Program-made: the position numbers and the translations under genes
Shown here: positions 31,991 to 43,686 of the stretch, in pieces
How the letters are laid out: every line of letters starts with the position of its first letter
Position numbering within the stretch: the stretch's first letter is position 1
Notes under the pieces: model-generated
Seen by the model: the letters and a program-made list of their open reading frames with translations, nothing else
The model's database searches: none
Told to the model about the DNA's origin: nothing
Source of the DNA: Valencia hispanica
Taxonomy: Eukaryota > Chordata > Actinopteri > Cyprinodontiformes > Valenciidae
Length of the DNA stretch: 64,000 nt
Assembly: GCA_963556495.2 (NCBI GenBank)
Contig: OY747715.1
Span: 15,382,739 to 15,446,738 of the forward strand
Direction of reading: 5' to 3'

Positions 31991-34084
31991 GTGTCATTAT
32001 TATTTTTTCCACTTAGATCTTAAATTTAAACTGTTCATAAACTCCTAAAATGACAATATTTCTTTTTTGCATTTAACATCTTAGCAGATAATCATTAGTT
32101 CTGATTGTTCTTAATGATGTTTGTTGTTTGTGTTGCTGTAGATATATCACATCCAACAGTGTCTTTTAACACCAATATTCCTAGAAGGGCAAAGCTGTGA
32201 AAAGCTTAAAGTGTACAATACCTGTATTCACATACCCAGAGGTTGTATGTGACGCTTCTTATGCCACCATTCATTCTTATACACTTAAGTTGATGGGTGT
32301 ACCATATTTAGTCCTTCCTGTTATATTTACTTCTATTAACTGCTGATTTTTAAAATTTTGTATCTTATGTAAGACTGTGTTTATTCGTAATCATACCTCA
32401 TGTTGTTCATGCTAATGACAGAAAAAAACATCTCAGTAGAGATGAATCTGGGACGATGGCAGGGACCCAACAGATTGCATCCTGGTACCCACAGGCTAGA
32501 TTTATAGCTTGGTTTATCAGTGAACTCGTGCAGAATTATGCCTACCTTTAGGACACAGCAGTGTTGCCAGGTCCTGCTGAGCAATGATGAGTAGGCAAGG
32601 GGAGTCGTCTGTGCAGGCAGCCTTTGCTCACTCTGGGAGTCGAGCCAGGAATCGAGGCGCAGCTCTGTAACTTCAACTAATTTAGTAGACACACAGTAGA
32701 GAAAAGCATGCTTGATGCTCGGTGCTTGTGCTTGCAAGCTGACGCGGGGGCCTTGTTTGTAAAAAAGCAAAGCTTTATATGCCTGTGTACACAGCCATCA
32801 TGCCCTTGGCTCTTTCACCACCTGCACTGATCAGCACAGCAAGGACTCTGCTGCACATAAATTATCAATACTGTTTTAACTTTTGAGTTTTAAACAATGC
32901 TTTACATGTATTTGCATTATTCTATATCTTACATTTTTTACAATATCTTTAGAGTTTTTGTAAAGTCTGGCATTATTCCTTTAACATTATTCCACTGCAG
33001 CAAGTGATTGTTGCAGTAAAATCATCACTTAAAGAGTGAGAATATTATAGTCTCTTGAATCTCCAGATGTTAGTGTGAGGCTTGCAAAGAACACATGATT
33101 GGATCAGACCAGCTACAATTCTCCCCACCCCCCTTTGCTGTACCTACATTCCAATTGTTACTGAATATGCAGCTCAGCTAAAATTGATGGATTCTATTTT
33201 TCTTGGCGGGCAGTCCTACCTTTGGCACTTTTTTTGGTCCCGTTTAGTCTCTCTCTTTCTTGCCACCCCTCAAGAGGGAAGTCAGTTAGTGTGATAAGTG
33301 ATATTTATAGCCTTGATGGCAGCTGGGGAGCGAATGAACAGCGTAGAAAGGCAGGAACATACCAGAAGAGTGGATGATTCGAAGGCATCTGGGAATTGGG
33401 GCTTTGTTTTCATTAATTCCTCTTGTATTCACAGTCCTTCTCCCACTCTGTTCAGAGTCCCTCTCATGTGAGCTCCTCTCCTCACTTTTGGCTTGAAGGA
33501 CAAATATTCAGCTAACTGCGGTTATCACTTCTCAGAAGCTGAACCCTTGTCTGTGTGGAATATAGTAAATGGAAAGCATTTTCAGTGACAATTTCCACTG
33601 AAATTAGGATTTATTTTTATTTTGCCACAAAGGCAAAAATCATCATGGCCACATTGATTTTCAAGAGTGTTTGATTGGCTGACTTTAGCCCTAATCAGCA
33701 GCAATCAGAAGGTGTGATTGAAGATAATAGACTACCTGTAACGATGGTCAAATTGACAGGATGTCCAATAATGGTGGTGATTCTGGGGATGCTGCAGTGC
33801 TGGTGGCGACAAGTTGAGGCTCAAAAACTGTTGGGCACTTATTTTTTTTATCCATTTAAAGAAAATGAATGTTCCTTAAAAACCAAATTGTGGAATGGGT
33901 TAAAACAGGGAGGATCAACAGTAAGGATGTATATTATGTAAGCAATAATTTATGTCCTGTTTTTCGATTAAAATGAATACAATCTTTAGAAATTGAAATT
34001 CCGAAGTGAAAAAAATTATATAATTTTATCTAAAGAGTTTTTGTGGCATTACAATGATGGGTAGACATATTTATTATTGGGGTG
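31991..34084. other. Unrecognised stretch
   Basis: No repeat family recognised. The 129-codon minus frame at 32381-32770 is the longest; it has no family motif, transmembrane pattern or splice context that I can support. Confidence 0.4.
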
Positions 34085-35430
34085 CCAACAGGATTCTCTC
34101 CAGGACCTTCATGATGTGGGATGTCAGGGCAACGGGTCTATAGTCATTGATGACTGATGGGTAAGTTCTTTTGGGTACTGGAACAAGGCATGATGTCTTC
34201 CACAACACTGGAACCTTCTCCTGAGTTAGGCTAAGGTTGAAGAGGTGCTGCAGAATCTCACAGAGCTGCTCTGCACAGGCCTTCAGGACTCTGGGGCTGC
34301 TACACCATCTGGACCTGCAGCCTTGTTCCGGTTGAGTTTCTCCAGCTGCCTCTTCACCTGACTTTTGGAGACAGACAAGTGGGAGGGGGAGGCAAAGGGG
34401 GTAGCAGCATTTCCTGACTTGGTTGAAGTCAAACTTGTGGAATTAGAAGAGTCCATGGCTGAGGTGAAGGATAAAACATCCGAGGTGTTACAGGAAAGCT
34501 GTTGATCAGAGGAGAGTGGGATGTCTGTTTGGCTGGCAACAGGAGAGGGGGATGCTGAGCTAGTTCCTGAACTGAACCTGTTGAAGAATATGTTCAGTTC
34601 ATTGGCTCTGTCCAGACTTCCATCTATCCAATCCTTCCTGTCCTTAAAACCTGTGATCTTTCTCATTCCTGACCAGACATCTCTGATATTGTTCCTCTGT
34701 AGTTTGTTCTCCAGCTTCTTCCTGTATGCCTCCTTGCTGTCTCTGAACTTGACCTTAAGTTGCTTCTGTATACTCCTCAGTAATTCCCTGTCTCCCTCCC
34801 TGAAGGCTCTTTTTTTTCCTTGTTTAGCAGTTCCTTCAGGTCACTGGTGATCCAGGGTTTATTATTCGGGAAGCATCTCACTGTTCTGGTGGGGATGATG
34901 TTGTCCACACAGAAGTTTATATAGTCAGTCACACACTCGGTCATGGCATTGATGTCCTCTCCATGTGCTTGCCAAAGAGTCATCCAGTCTGTGGTTGCAA
35001 AACAACCCTGCAGGGCTTCTTCAGCTTCCTGTGACCATTTTCTCACAGTTCGTTTTGTCATAGGTTGCCTCTGAACAAGTGGTTTATATTCTGAACAGAG
35101 AAAAACAAGATTGTGATCTGATTGTCCCAGAGGAGGTCTTGGTTTGGACATGTATGAATCCTTTACATTGGCATAAAACAAATCCAAGGTCCTGTTTTCT
35201 CTTGTAGAGCAACTGTTGAAATGTTGGAAGTGTAGTAGAGCGCGAGGGATGATTAAAATCACCAGATATTGCCACAAATGCATTGGGGTGCTGTGTCTGT
35301 AGCTTAGCAACAACGGAACTGATGACATCACATGCAGTGTCGGTAACGGCTGAAGGTGGAATGTAAACAACTGCCAGAACTACACTGGTGAACTCTCTTG
35401 GTAAATAATATGGACGAAAACTCAACTCAA
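34085..35430 (-). mobile_element. Rex1/Babar-type LINE, endonuclease to early RT segment
   Basis: On minus, from 35430 down, this codes for the second half of an APE-type endonuclease ([20 protein letters not shown], then AISGDFNHP, then LGQSDHNLV), the linker (CFPNNKPWITSDLKELLNK, MRKITGF, RANELNIFFNRF) and the start of the RT (QVKRQLEKLNRNKAAGPDGV, then VPVLWKTS, YRPVALTSHIMK). It stops at about 34085 before the catalytic palm. Both ends are missing, which is unusual for a LINE, normally truncated only at the 5' end. Frameshifts lie near 35220 and 34800. Confidence 0.88.
34283..35430 (-). pseudogene. Rex1-type ORF2 fragment (EN and RT start)
   Basis: Three minus-strand frames, 35084-35430 (coding part), 34777-35240 and 34283-34666, together form one diverged ORF2 segment. 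Endonuclease catalytic motifs GDFN and SDHN are kept; the N-terminal catalytic residues are lost. The RT begins with the conserved KAAGPDGV block. Shifts between frames mark a dead copy. The apparent 211-codon frame to 35719 is an artefact of reading through the TA array. Confidence 0.85.
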
Positions 35431-35431
35431 C

Positions 35432-35461
35432 TGTGTATATATATATATATATATGTGTATG

Positions 35462-35540
<79 letters not shown>

Positions 35541-35571
35541 ATATATGTATATGTATATATATGTGTATGTG

Positions 35572-35622
<51 letters not shown>

Positions 35623-35659
35623 GTGTATATGTATATGTATATATATATATATGTATATG

Positions 35660-35691
<32 letters not shown>

Positions 35692-35692
35692 A
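35432..35692. repeat. TA/TATG array 1
   Basis: About 260 bp of alternating TA with TATG and TGTG variants, followed by a T-rich run (35693-35712). The long YIYIYI frames on both strands are only translations of this repeat. It separates Rex1 segments of opposite orientation. Confidence 0.97.
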
Positions 35693-35725
35693 TTTTTTTT
35701 TTGTTTTTTTTTGGGACATTTGTTA

Positions 35726-36060
35726 TGATGCATAACCATGGCAACAAGGTGGTTTACAACTGGCAGCAGCTGATTAACATCACAAAAGCTCAAATAAGAC
35801 CTCAACTACAGCCACAAAACCCTGATGAGTTGAAAAGAAGACGCCATAGATCCAGAGCATCCTCTACATCAGACTGTCATACAACTACAGAGCGTCTTCA
35901 GTCAGAGGCTTCTTCAGATCTGCAGAGCACTACAAGAGATCATCCCTACCCACAGCCATCAGCATCTACAACAAATCTTTGAAGGAACTTGCATAATGAG
36001 TTACAACAACATTTAATTTCCCTTTGGGATTAATAAAGTAATTTTGAATTTGAATTGAAT
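35726..36060 (+). mobile_element. Internally deleted Rex1-type LINE, N- and C-terminal ends joined
   Basis: Plus-strand sequence begins with [20 protein letters not shown] then PDELKRRRH, which resembles the start of fish LINE ORF2 ahead of the endonuclease. At about 35850 it passes directly into codons that in another frame read [20 protein letters not shown] and [10 protein letters not shown] followed by a stop, the usual LINE C-terminus. Then comes the 3' UTR with TTTAATTTCCCTTTGGGATT and a TTGAATT tail. The whole EN-RT core is missing. The 3' UTR is nearly identical to the copy at 4106-4192. Confidence 0.72.
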
Positions 36061-36311
36061 ATATGTATATATATATATGTATATATGTATATATATATGT
36101 ATATATGTATATATATATATGTATATATGTATATATATATGTATATATGTATATATATATATGTATATATGTATATATATATATGTATATATGTATATAT
36201 ATATATGTATATATGTATATATATATGTATATATGTATATATGTATATGTATATATGTATATATGTATATATATATATGTATATATGTATATGTATATAT
36301 GTGTATATGTA

Positions 36312-36352
<41 letters not shown>
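36058..36352. repeat. TA/TATG array 2
   Basis: About 295 bp of TATATATG-type repeat directly continuing from the Rex1 tail ATTGAAT. It may have grown from the A/T-rich tail of the element. Confidence 0.97.
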
Positions 36353-36355
<3 letters not shown>

Positions 36356-37149
36356 TTGTTTGACTCTTTGACAATTCAAAATGACAACTGAACAATCCAG
36401 TCAGTTTTTGATCCTTGTGCTGCAGGATGATGTAAATAAACAGAAATTGCTTGGAAAACCTTATGAAAAACTTGTTTGATAAAATTGTTGTTTAAACTGT
36501 ATGGTTTGTAAGACGTAGTCAGAATTCCGGATAATAATCTAAGAAAAAGATGTAGTAAAGTTAAATTGCCAGAAAAATCACAATGTGAAATGACTGAAAG
36601 GATAATTAGTTTTTGGAAATCTGGAAACGACTATTTTATGTGACATTTTGAAATTGCCAAAGTGCCTCCACGCATTGACATTTTGTCAGTTAGAGCATCA
36701 TTCAGAACTTCTGGTTCTTTAAATGTATGAGAAGCGATAGCATGTTGATGTTGAGGTTTTGGGCAGAATGAGTAAAAAGAAGTAATGCACTGCAAAACTT
36801 CTCCCTTGGGAAAAAGTGTGCAGGGTGATAACGTCAGCTTTTATCACTACTTGTATGGTTGGCTGCATCCTATATTGTTCAGAGACAGGCAGACTCATCT
36901 GTCTCCATTGGCTGTCATACAGTAGGCAGCTCTATGGATCAGGGGAAGAGTATCAGCATGAAATGTCAGGGTGATTTGGTTGGCCATTTACCTTTTTTTT
37001 CCTTGAGAATTGCTGCTGGTATTGTAGATTCTTCTTTCCACAGTAATGGAATTGTTAAAATACCACACATGAAGTGTTTGCCTACACACCCGAAAAAAGT
37101 GATGGAAATACCAACAAAGTCAAAACTGTATTAAAGATTACACCAGAAT
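36353..37149. other. Unrecognised stretch
   Basis: No gene or repeat family recognised; the 91-codon plus frame at 36859-37134 has no motif. Confidence 0.4.
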
Positions 37150-37920
37150 CTTGACAGTGCAATGATTTCTTTTTCAGTGCTTTTCAGTGCTTATCAAAAC
37201 AAATTGCACACCTTGATTTTGTTTTTTCACATTCTTTTGAAAATTTGTGAAAACACACTTCAATAGAGTTCATTGAGATTTTCAGTCATGGACCAACACA
37301 GAGCAGCACAGAATTGTGAGGTGGAAAAAAAATTATACATGACTTTAAGAAAATGTGTAACTAAGAATTTGAAAGGTGTGACATGTATTTTCTATCAACC
37401 CCCCAAGTCAAGTCAATACTTTGTAGAACCATCTTTCACTGCAATTGCAGTTGAACGTTTTTTGGAGGGGGTTCTCTTCTAGCTTTGCACATCTATACAA
37501 CCAAGACTTAAAATGTTGCTCATTTTTCTTAACATAACGGCTCAAGGTCGTCGTGAACATTAAATGTCTGCAAACATTAAATGGTCTAGACCTTTTAAAA
37601 ACATTAATATGCTTTGATCTAAACTATTCCATTCCAGCTTTGGTTGTTTGTTTATTAATTGTTGTTTTCCATCTGGAAGATGAACCTCTATTTCATTTTA
37701 AACAATTTTGTACTCCAACCATCTTCCCATCTACTTTGACCTGCTTCTCTTACCCTGCTGTGTGAAAAGACACCCTCGGCATGCAACTGCCACCATGGGT
37801 TTTGGTTATTCTTGTTTTATAGCCCAACCCTGCTTTTAAGTTATCTGCAACTTTATCCCTGACCTGTCTGTTTTTAGGTCTTCATGATGCTGTTTGTTCT
37901 CTATCGGACCTTTTATTTAT
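37150..37920 (-). mobile_element. Decayed Tc1-like element
   Basis: Antisense Tc1-like remnants: CAATACTTTGTAGAACCATC, AGCTTTGCACATCTATACAA, TCCATCTGGAAGATGAACCT, ATCTACTTTGACCTGCTTCT and CTTTATCCCTGACCTGTCTG. They occur in the same order as in the better-preserved element at 57368-58811. No frame survives. Confidence 0.7.
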
Positions 37921-38226
37921 AATCTCGGACTGGGGGGGTCTTTCTGCATTAAGTTTGCATGTTCTCGCTGTGCATGTGTGGGTTCTCTCTGGGGACTCTG
38001 GCTTCCTCCCACTGTCCAAAAATATGACTGTTTGGTTAATTGGTCTCTCTAAATTGCCCTAAGGTGTGAGAGTGTGTGCGTGCATGGCCGTTTGTCCTAT
38101 GTGTTCGCCTGTGATGGACTGGCGACCTGGCGATCCCGCCTCTTATCCAATGACCACTGGAGACAGGTACCAGCCCCTTTGAGACCCTGCACAAACAAGC
38201 TAGTATAGAAAAGTGGATGGATGAAC
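37921..38226 (+). mobile_element. Fish LINE 3' end repeat with GGATG tail
   Basis: Recognised as a widespread fish repeat: TTTGCATGTTCTCGCTGTGC, GTGGGTTCTCTCTGGGGACT, TGGTTAATTGGTCTCTCTAA, GTGATGGACTGGCGACCTGG and a final AAAGTGGATGGATGAA. The short GGATG tail suggests the 3' end of an RTE-type LINE, but I cannot name the family with certainty. No coding motif is left. Confidence 0.7.
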
Positions 38227-41200
38227 TTCATTTAGGGGTATGAGAGTAAAGATGGCTGAATACAAAGCTCACTTTTTACATAAAAAGATTTATAATTTAC
38301 CTTCAACTTAAAAATTATAAGCAACTTTGTGTTGATCCATCTCATATTGTAATATAAATCGAAGTTTTTATTTGTAGTAAAATAAAATTGAGAATAAATT
38401 CAAGGGATAGTACTCTAAATACTGTAAGAGCTACTGTCTATTGAATCCCTTTGAGGCCAAATTGTTTTTTTTTTAAAAGAATACCCACAGTTTAAGCGGA
38501 AAATTGTTTATAGGACATGTTACTGGAACATGTTTTTTCACATTCTATACAAATGTATGAACAACTTACACTTGTGAATCTTTGGAATTCAAATAATAGG
38601 AATCATGAGATGGTTTACTTTCCTAGAGGCAGACACTGTTTAAATCATTTTCTTAATTGATTTTCAAGATTATACTGGCTGTGTGAAACCCTTTCTGTGA
38701 CAACAAGCTTTTCTCAAATAGATTCATGTGCTTCTTTCATCCAAATCAGTACTTGGGAGCGTCACCTAATTTTCTCTGAATATGGTAACCTGATTAACCC
38801 CAGCATGTGCAGAAATAAGTCATGGAAAAGTTTTGTAGTTCTCAGAACTCCTCATACTAGAAGGGTATTTTGTTTTCTGAATTTGCTTGTCTACTATGCT
38901 TAAACTTCACCACCTCAAACAAAGAATACTCTCAGGATTTATTGAAATGATGCAATTGTTGACACACAAAAGCATTTTTTCACCAATATTCCAGATGAAC
39001 AGCTCTACTACTGGAGGAGGAAAAGGTAATTTCCTGCTTGTTGTTGAACCTGAGTGTAAAAGTTTGAAATTGTAAAACTTTTTAAAGACTAGGAACATAA
39101 AAGCAACTTTCTGTGGGTGGGCTCTTTCGTTTGCAGGAATCAGGCAATCTGTTAACAGGAAGCATCCACAGATGCATGAAAGCGACTCTGTATCAATCAC
39201 CTTCCAGAGAGGGTTTTTAATAGGAAACAGAACAGCTTAATAAATAACACAAGTCAAGCGTATACTGTTACTAATGATCTTTGGATTACCTATTAAGGGG
39301 AGCAAAAGTGCTGGGAGTCACTTAATTATTCTCTGTGGACGCTGGGCGCAGTGGATCACAAAACAGAAGTCGGCTTGCTAAAGAACTGAAACCTCTGGTA
39401 AAGTTATGAGCTCAGAGTCCCTTTGTTTGTCAGGGTTAGTAGTTAAATGTTTTAATTATGATCCAACATGCATAAGGCTTTGAAGGTTAAAAAACTGCTG
39501 AAAATACATAATGGAGCGTAGGTGTATTGATCCAATTAATGCTTTGTGTCATCAGATCTTCCTTGGGCCGCCTTATTTTAGTTTTTCATGTTTATTGCAT
39601 TTCTGAAATGCATCTGTATACATAATCCTGTTGATGTGTGTGGTTTTACTGAAAAAATGACGTGAGATGAAAGTGAGATTCTTTTAAATAATCTTGTCAT
39701 GTAAAGAAAATAAAAAGAATAAATAATTTATGCTGAACCCCCCTATTTCCTTTGTCAATTAATGTAATTGATAATTTGACCCATATAATATTTTGATTGT
39801 TGATGCTTTGCTCTTTGCCTTTTCAGTGTTGCTGCTGTTGGAGAACATTTATATTGATGTTTGCTTTACCTTTAAAACCGTTGAAAGTGTGTTTTATCCA
39901 TGAAACATACAACACGTTCTAGGACGGGGCATTTAGCATATCATTTGTCATTTTGTATTTACTGTTCATCTGTGTGGGATATTTGTGTTGAATCTATAAC
40001 ATTTAAGTGTAACAATACAGACATTGGAGAAATTTGTAGGGGGGCAAATAACTTTCATTGCACTTTATAGAATTGAACTAAGTCTGAAATGTAAAGAATT
40101 AAAAAAATTTGCCATGTGTTTTTTTGACATGCTGTACATTTTCTGAATCAAGACCATTGTCAGCCGTTTTGGTCCATCCATGAGGTAGCTGTGGAGCTAG
40201 AGTAAAATTACAAATACCCTTTGACATGGTTTGGCAGTGTTTGCCATCTTATTCTTGCTTTGCCAAGTTTTCTTATCTGCTGCACCGCCTGCTATAGAAG
40301 CTGTCAGCAACAATAAATACCTATCATTCTTTTTGCTCTGATTTCAACTGAGTATCATGTCACTTTGATTTTATTCAGTGAACTGAGTCATTTCTTACTT
40401 CCATTAGAGATGTGTCTCTTATGCTGCTGGTGTTGTCAACTGCTGACAAATAGAAATAAACTATTAATTTCTTTATCCATGCTTTAGAGCGTTTCACCGT
40501 GTGGCTCTGCCAGGAATGGAGAGATGAGCAAAAAGAACGGTGAGGAGTGAGAGTAGGGACTGGTGAGAGTTTGTGTAGAAATGTTAATAAAGCAGAGATG
40601 CTCGTATGAGGAAGAGAAGTATAGAGGCCATTCATTGTAGTGGTACCATTGTATTGTTTATGTATGTAATCCTTTTTTTGTTTTCTCAGTCATCCTGCGG
40701 GAATTCTTGTTCTCCTGTGACTGCAGGGGCCCAGTGGTTTTGCAGCAGTCTCCATTATCTTTGTTTATGAGAACTAGATGTGGTTGCAGCTGAGCTCTGT
40801 GTGAATATTTGTGGCTCTAATATTTTTTTATTTACACCCAAATTCAGCAACACTTTAAAAAAATAGGGAAGTACTTTATAGGATGTTCCATCTGTTTTAT
40901 TTTGTTTGCAAAACATACTTTAAAATATATTTGTTGTACTTTTTGGCTTTTGACATTTTGAATTCTGGGAGTAAAAAATGCACAAATAAAAAGGAGCATT
41001 CTTTATCAAGTTCCTATATTCTCTGGTAACCGTAGCAAAGGTGCTTTTTGATTTGGGGGATATGGCTTTCTACAGAGTATAGCAAGAACTTGGGCCGTGT
41101 CAAAATGCAAAAAAAAAAAAAAAAAGGTTAGCCACCAGTTGCACTCTAGGAAATTTTCGATTGCCTATTTTCACTTTTGCCTGCTCTGTTCCAGCCCTAT

Positions 41201-41954
41201 CTCTTTGGCTAATGCAACTTCAAGATTCATCACAGAATCCCACTTTGATCCATTAAACAACAGACCATGACTGCTTTTCCTTAGCTCACAGGAACATTGT
41301 TTTTTTTTTTCTTTTTAGGTGTTATTGATGGTTCTAGTTTAGCTTCTCTTGCTCAATAAATGACACATCTTTGACCTTTTTTACGCTTCAATCAGAGACC
41401 ATGACTTCTGTGTCCCCATTTGTCTTTCATTTCCTTTAAGCGTTTTCTGGTCTTCAAGGTAGATTATTTAAAGTTTTCTGTCATGCTGTGATGTCTTCCT
41501 TGGTCTACATGGATGTTTACCCTTTTACAACTTATCTATTTTTTTGTGCTTGCTCCAAATTTTAGACAAAGCAAGATTGGAAATATTTATTTTGCCACAC
41601 TGTTTTTTCCAATTCTTTTCACTCAGAAAAACACTTCAAATGTTCCTTGATTTTTTCCCTATGCTAACTGAAAGAAAAAGTGTGAGTAATTAAAAACGTT
41701 ATTTCTTTTTTTGAGGTATCTTGAACAAAACTGGAACGGCATTTTTCACTATTATTTTTTTAACTCTCTTAAAAGCTGAAAGAACTTGGCATTGTCCAAG
41801 AGTGTAGATTAGATATTTCTTGCCAAGCTGTGTATTCTTGATTTTTTCTTTTTTTACAAATGTCAATATTTAGCCTAAAATGTTCACTTTGTGTTTTGGA
41901 TAAGTGGATTTTAACGTGGTACAAATTCCACATATTTTAAGAAAAAGAATCTTG
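38227..41954. other. Unrecognised AT-rich stretch
   Basis: No gene or repeat family recognised. Frames are short and motif-free. The 40020-40050 stretch (GGGGCAAATAACTTTCATTG) hints at a Tc1-like end but is too short to call. A run of about 17 A lies near 41109-41125. Confidence 0.4.
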
Positions 41955-42410
41955 GATCTAAAATTCCTCAGAGAATGACGCTGTTCTTGTGCTTTTAGAC
42001 CTTAGTGCTGTGTGGAACTCTGTGGAGCATCATTTTCTATTGATTCTATTGAGACTCAGAGAGCGTGTAGGCATTAAGAGCCTTCTCTTCAGTGGTTCTG
42101 GTCATACTTAACAGAAAGGGGGTTCTCTTTCCAGATGAATGGACATTCTTGTTCCACATTTCTGTGGAGTTCCTCAATTGTTTATCCGTGGCCCAGCCCT
42201 GTTCTCTTTGTATTTATTGTCTTTGGGGTCCATCATTACAAAACAAAATATTTCTTTTCAGTATTGTTTAAATTATGTATCTGCCTTTCAAAATATGGTC
42301 TCTCAAATTTCAGAAATTAAATGAGAACATATCTGAGATTATTTTTATTTGGATGAGCTGATGGAAAAAATTAACCAGATCTTGATCCATTGACTCCTTA
42401 TAAGAGATCT
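41955..42410 (+). mobile_element. Ancient L2-type LINE fragment
   Basis: Decayed RT in plus orientation. Codons near 41995 resemble VLLDLSA followed by VEHH, for the first catalytic block. The frame 42139-42324 reads HFCGVPQLFIRGPALFSLYL then LSLGSIITKQNISF and MVSQISEIK, recognisable as CGVPQG-xxxGP-LF-LYLLPLGSII and the segment after YADD. The YADD itself is not readable. It is more diverged than any other L2 copy here. Confidence 0.62.
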
Positions 42411-43299
42411 GATTAAAAACAGAACATTTTCAGAATCTCTTAGTTAAGCCAAAGTTGTGGAAAAAGGACAAGAAAAGGTAGATGAAGCATCAAAATATAT
42501 TGACGCATGCTCTCAGTCTTTAATAGTTGCAATAAATTCAGTTATTTATTTATAATGGGCACTGCAAGTATTTGCAGTGGGATATGATGATGTTTTGTCT
42601 GCCTTGACAAAGAGGCTCGATATTACGAATCCTGTGTTTCATATAGACATCTATGGAGTTTCTTTTTTTTAAGATCCTGGTACTTTAAAAAAAAATAGAA
42701 GAGTTAAAATAACTGCAACATAAGACTACATTGTTATCAAACTTGTGTTCATTATTATGATTCTAAATAAAAACTATAACCTTGAATAGTGAACTAATTT
42801 CTCATCCTAAAAAACTTCATTTGTAAAAATGTGTAAATTATTGAACTGTTCTGGCTTTATTTGTTTTTTTTTAAAAGAGCCACTGTGTTCAGCATTCCTC
42901 TCCACTACTTCTTCCACATTTTGCTCTAAAATTCAATTTATTTCTATCTTGGATAACACAATACAGCCATTGATACCATTCCCATTGTGGAGGCTTTTGG
43001 TCCTTAATGAACATCCCTATCTGCTGTCTCTCCTCTTCAAAGAGCGTTAAGGGCAGGGGAAGGCCAGAGTAATTCGATAAAAATGCAAATCTCATTCATC
43101 TGTTTAGTGCCAATGACAACAGAGTGAAACTTTAAACCAGTTTGATTTAAACCTCTTATGTTCAATCCACATATTTTTAATTGGCTCTGTTTTGCATTCA
43201 CTGAAAAATGTTTACAAGTTTAATGTCAAGGCCACACAGTAAATGCTCAACCATCTTCTAATTTTGTCTGATTATAAGCACAGACTTCAGAGTTTAAGG
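42411..43299. other. Unrecognised AT-rich stretch
   Basis: No gene or repeat family recognised; the 73-codon plus frame at 42829-43050 has no motif. Confidence 0.4.
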
Positions 43300-43650
43300 T
43301 GATGCATATTCTAATTTTTATAAAATACAACTCTAAAAAGTGTGGGGTGCATTTGTATCACCACTTCCCTAAGTTAGTACTTTGTAGAACTTTGCTACAC
43401 TTACAGCTGCTGGTCATCAGTTTCTATAGCTTGTCCGTTCCTCTCGGTTCTGACATGTCTTTTAACATGAGATTAAGTCTAGCCACAAATTCTTAAAATA
43501 ATTAGGCTTGCATTTTGTGTCCTTTTAACTCATTAATTAAACCTCTGCATTTTAGCTTTGTCTGTATGTTTAGGGACATCGCCCTGCTGGAAGACAAACC
43601 TCTGCCCCAAACTGCAGTCTTTAAATTCAGGATTGCTGTTTGTTCATAAC
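43300..43650 (-). mobile_element. Tc1-like fragment
   Basis: AAAGTGTGGGGTGCATTTGT and TTAGTACTTTGTAGAACTTT are followed by GTATGTTTAGGGACATCGCC, CTGCTGGAAGACAAACCTCT and GCCCCAAACTGCAGTCTTT. These are antisense parts of a Tc1-like terminal repeat and transposase with a gap between them. It directly abuts the L2 copy that follows. Confidence 0.7.
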
Positions 43651-43686
43651 TGTTTTTAAACTAACCACTGGAATCTTCACAGGAAT

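Noticed and set aside
32381..32770. 129-codon minus frame
   Set aside because: The longest non-TE frame, but no domain, splice signal or codon pattern that I can support.
35084..35982. Long frames of Y, I, C and H repeats on both strands
   Set aside because: They are translations of the TA/TATG arrays. Only the parts outside the array carry LINE motifs.
36030..36395. Overlapping frames of about 100-120 codons, YIYMYI-like
   Set aside because: Pure TA/TATG repeat translation in all frames; not genes.
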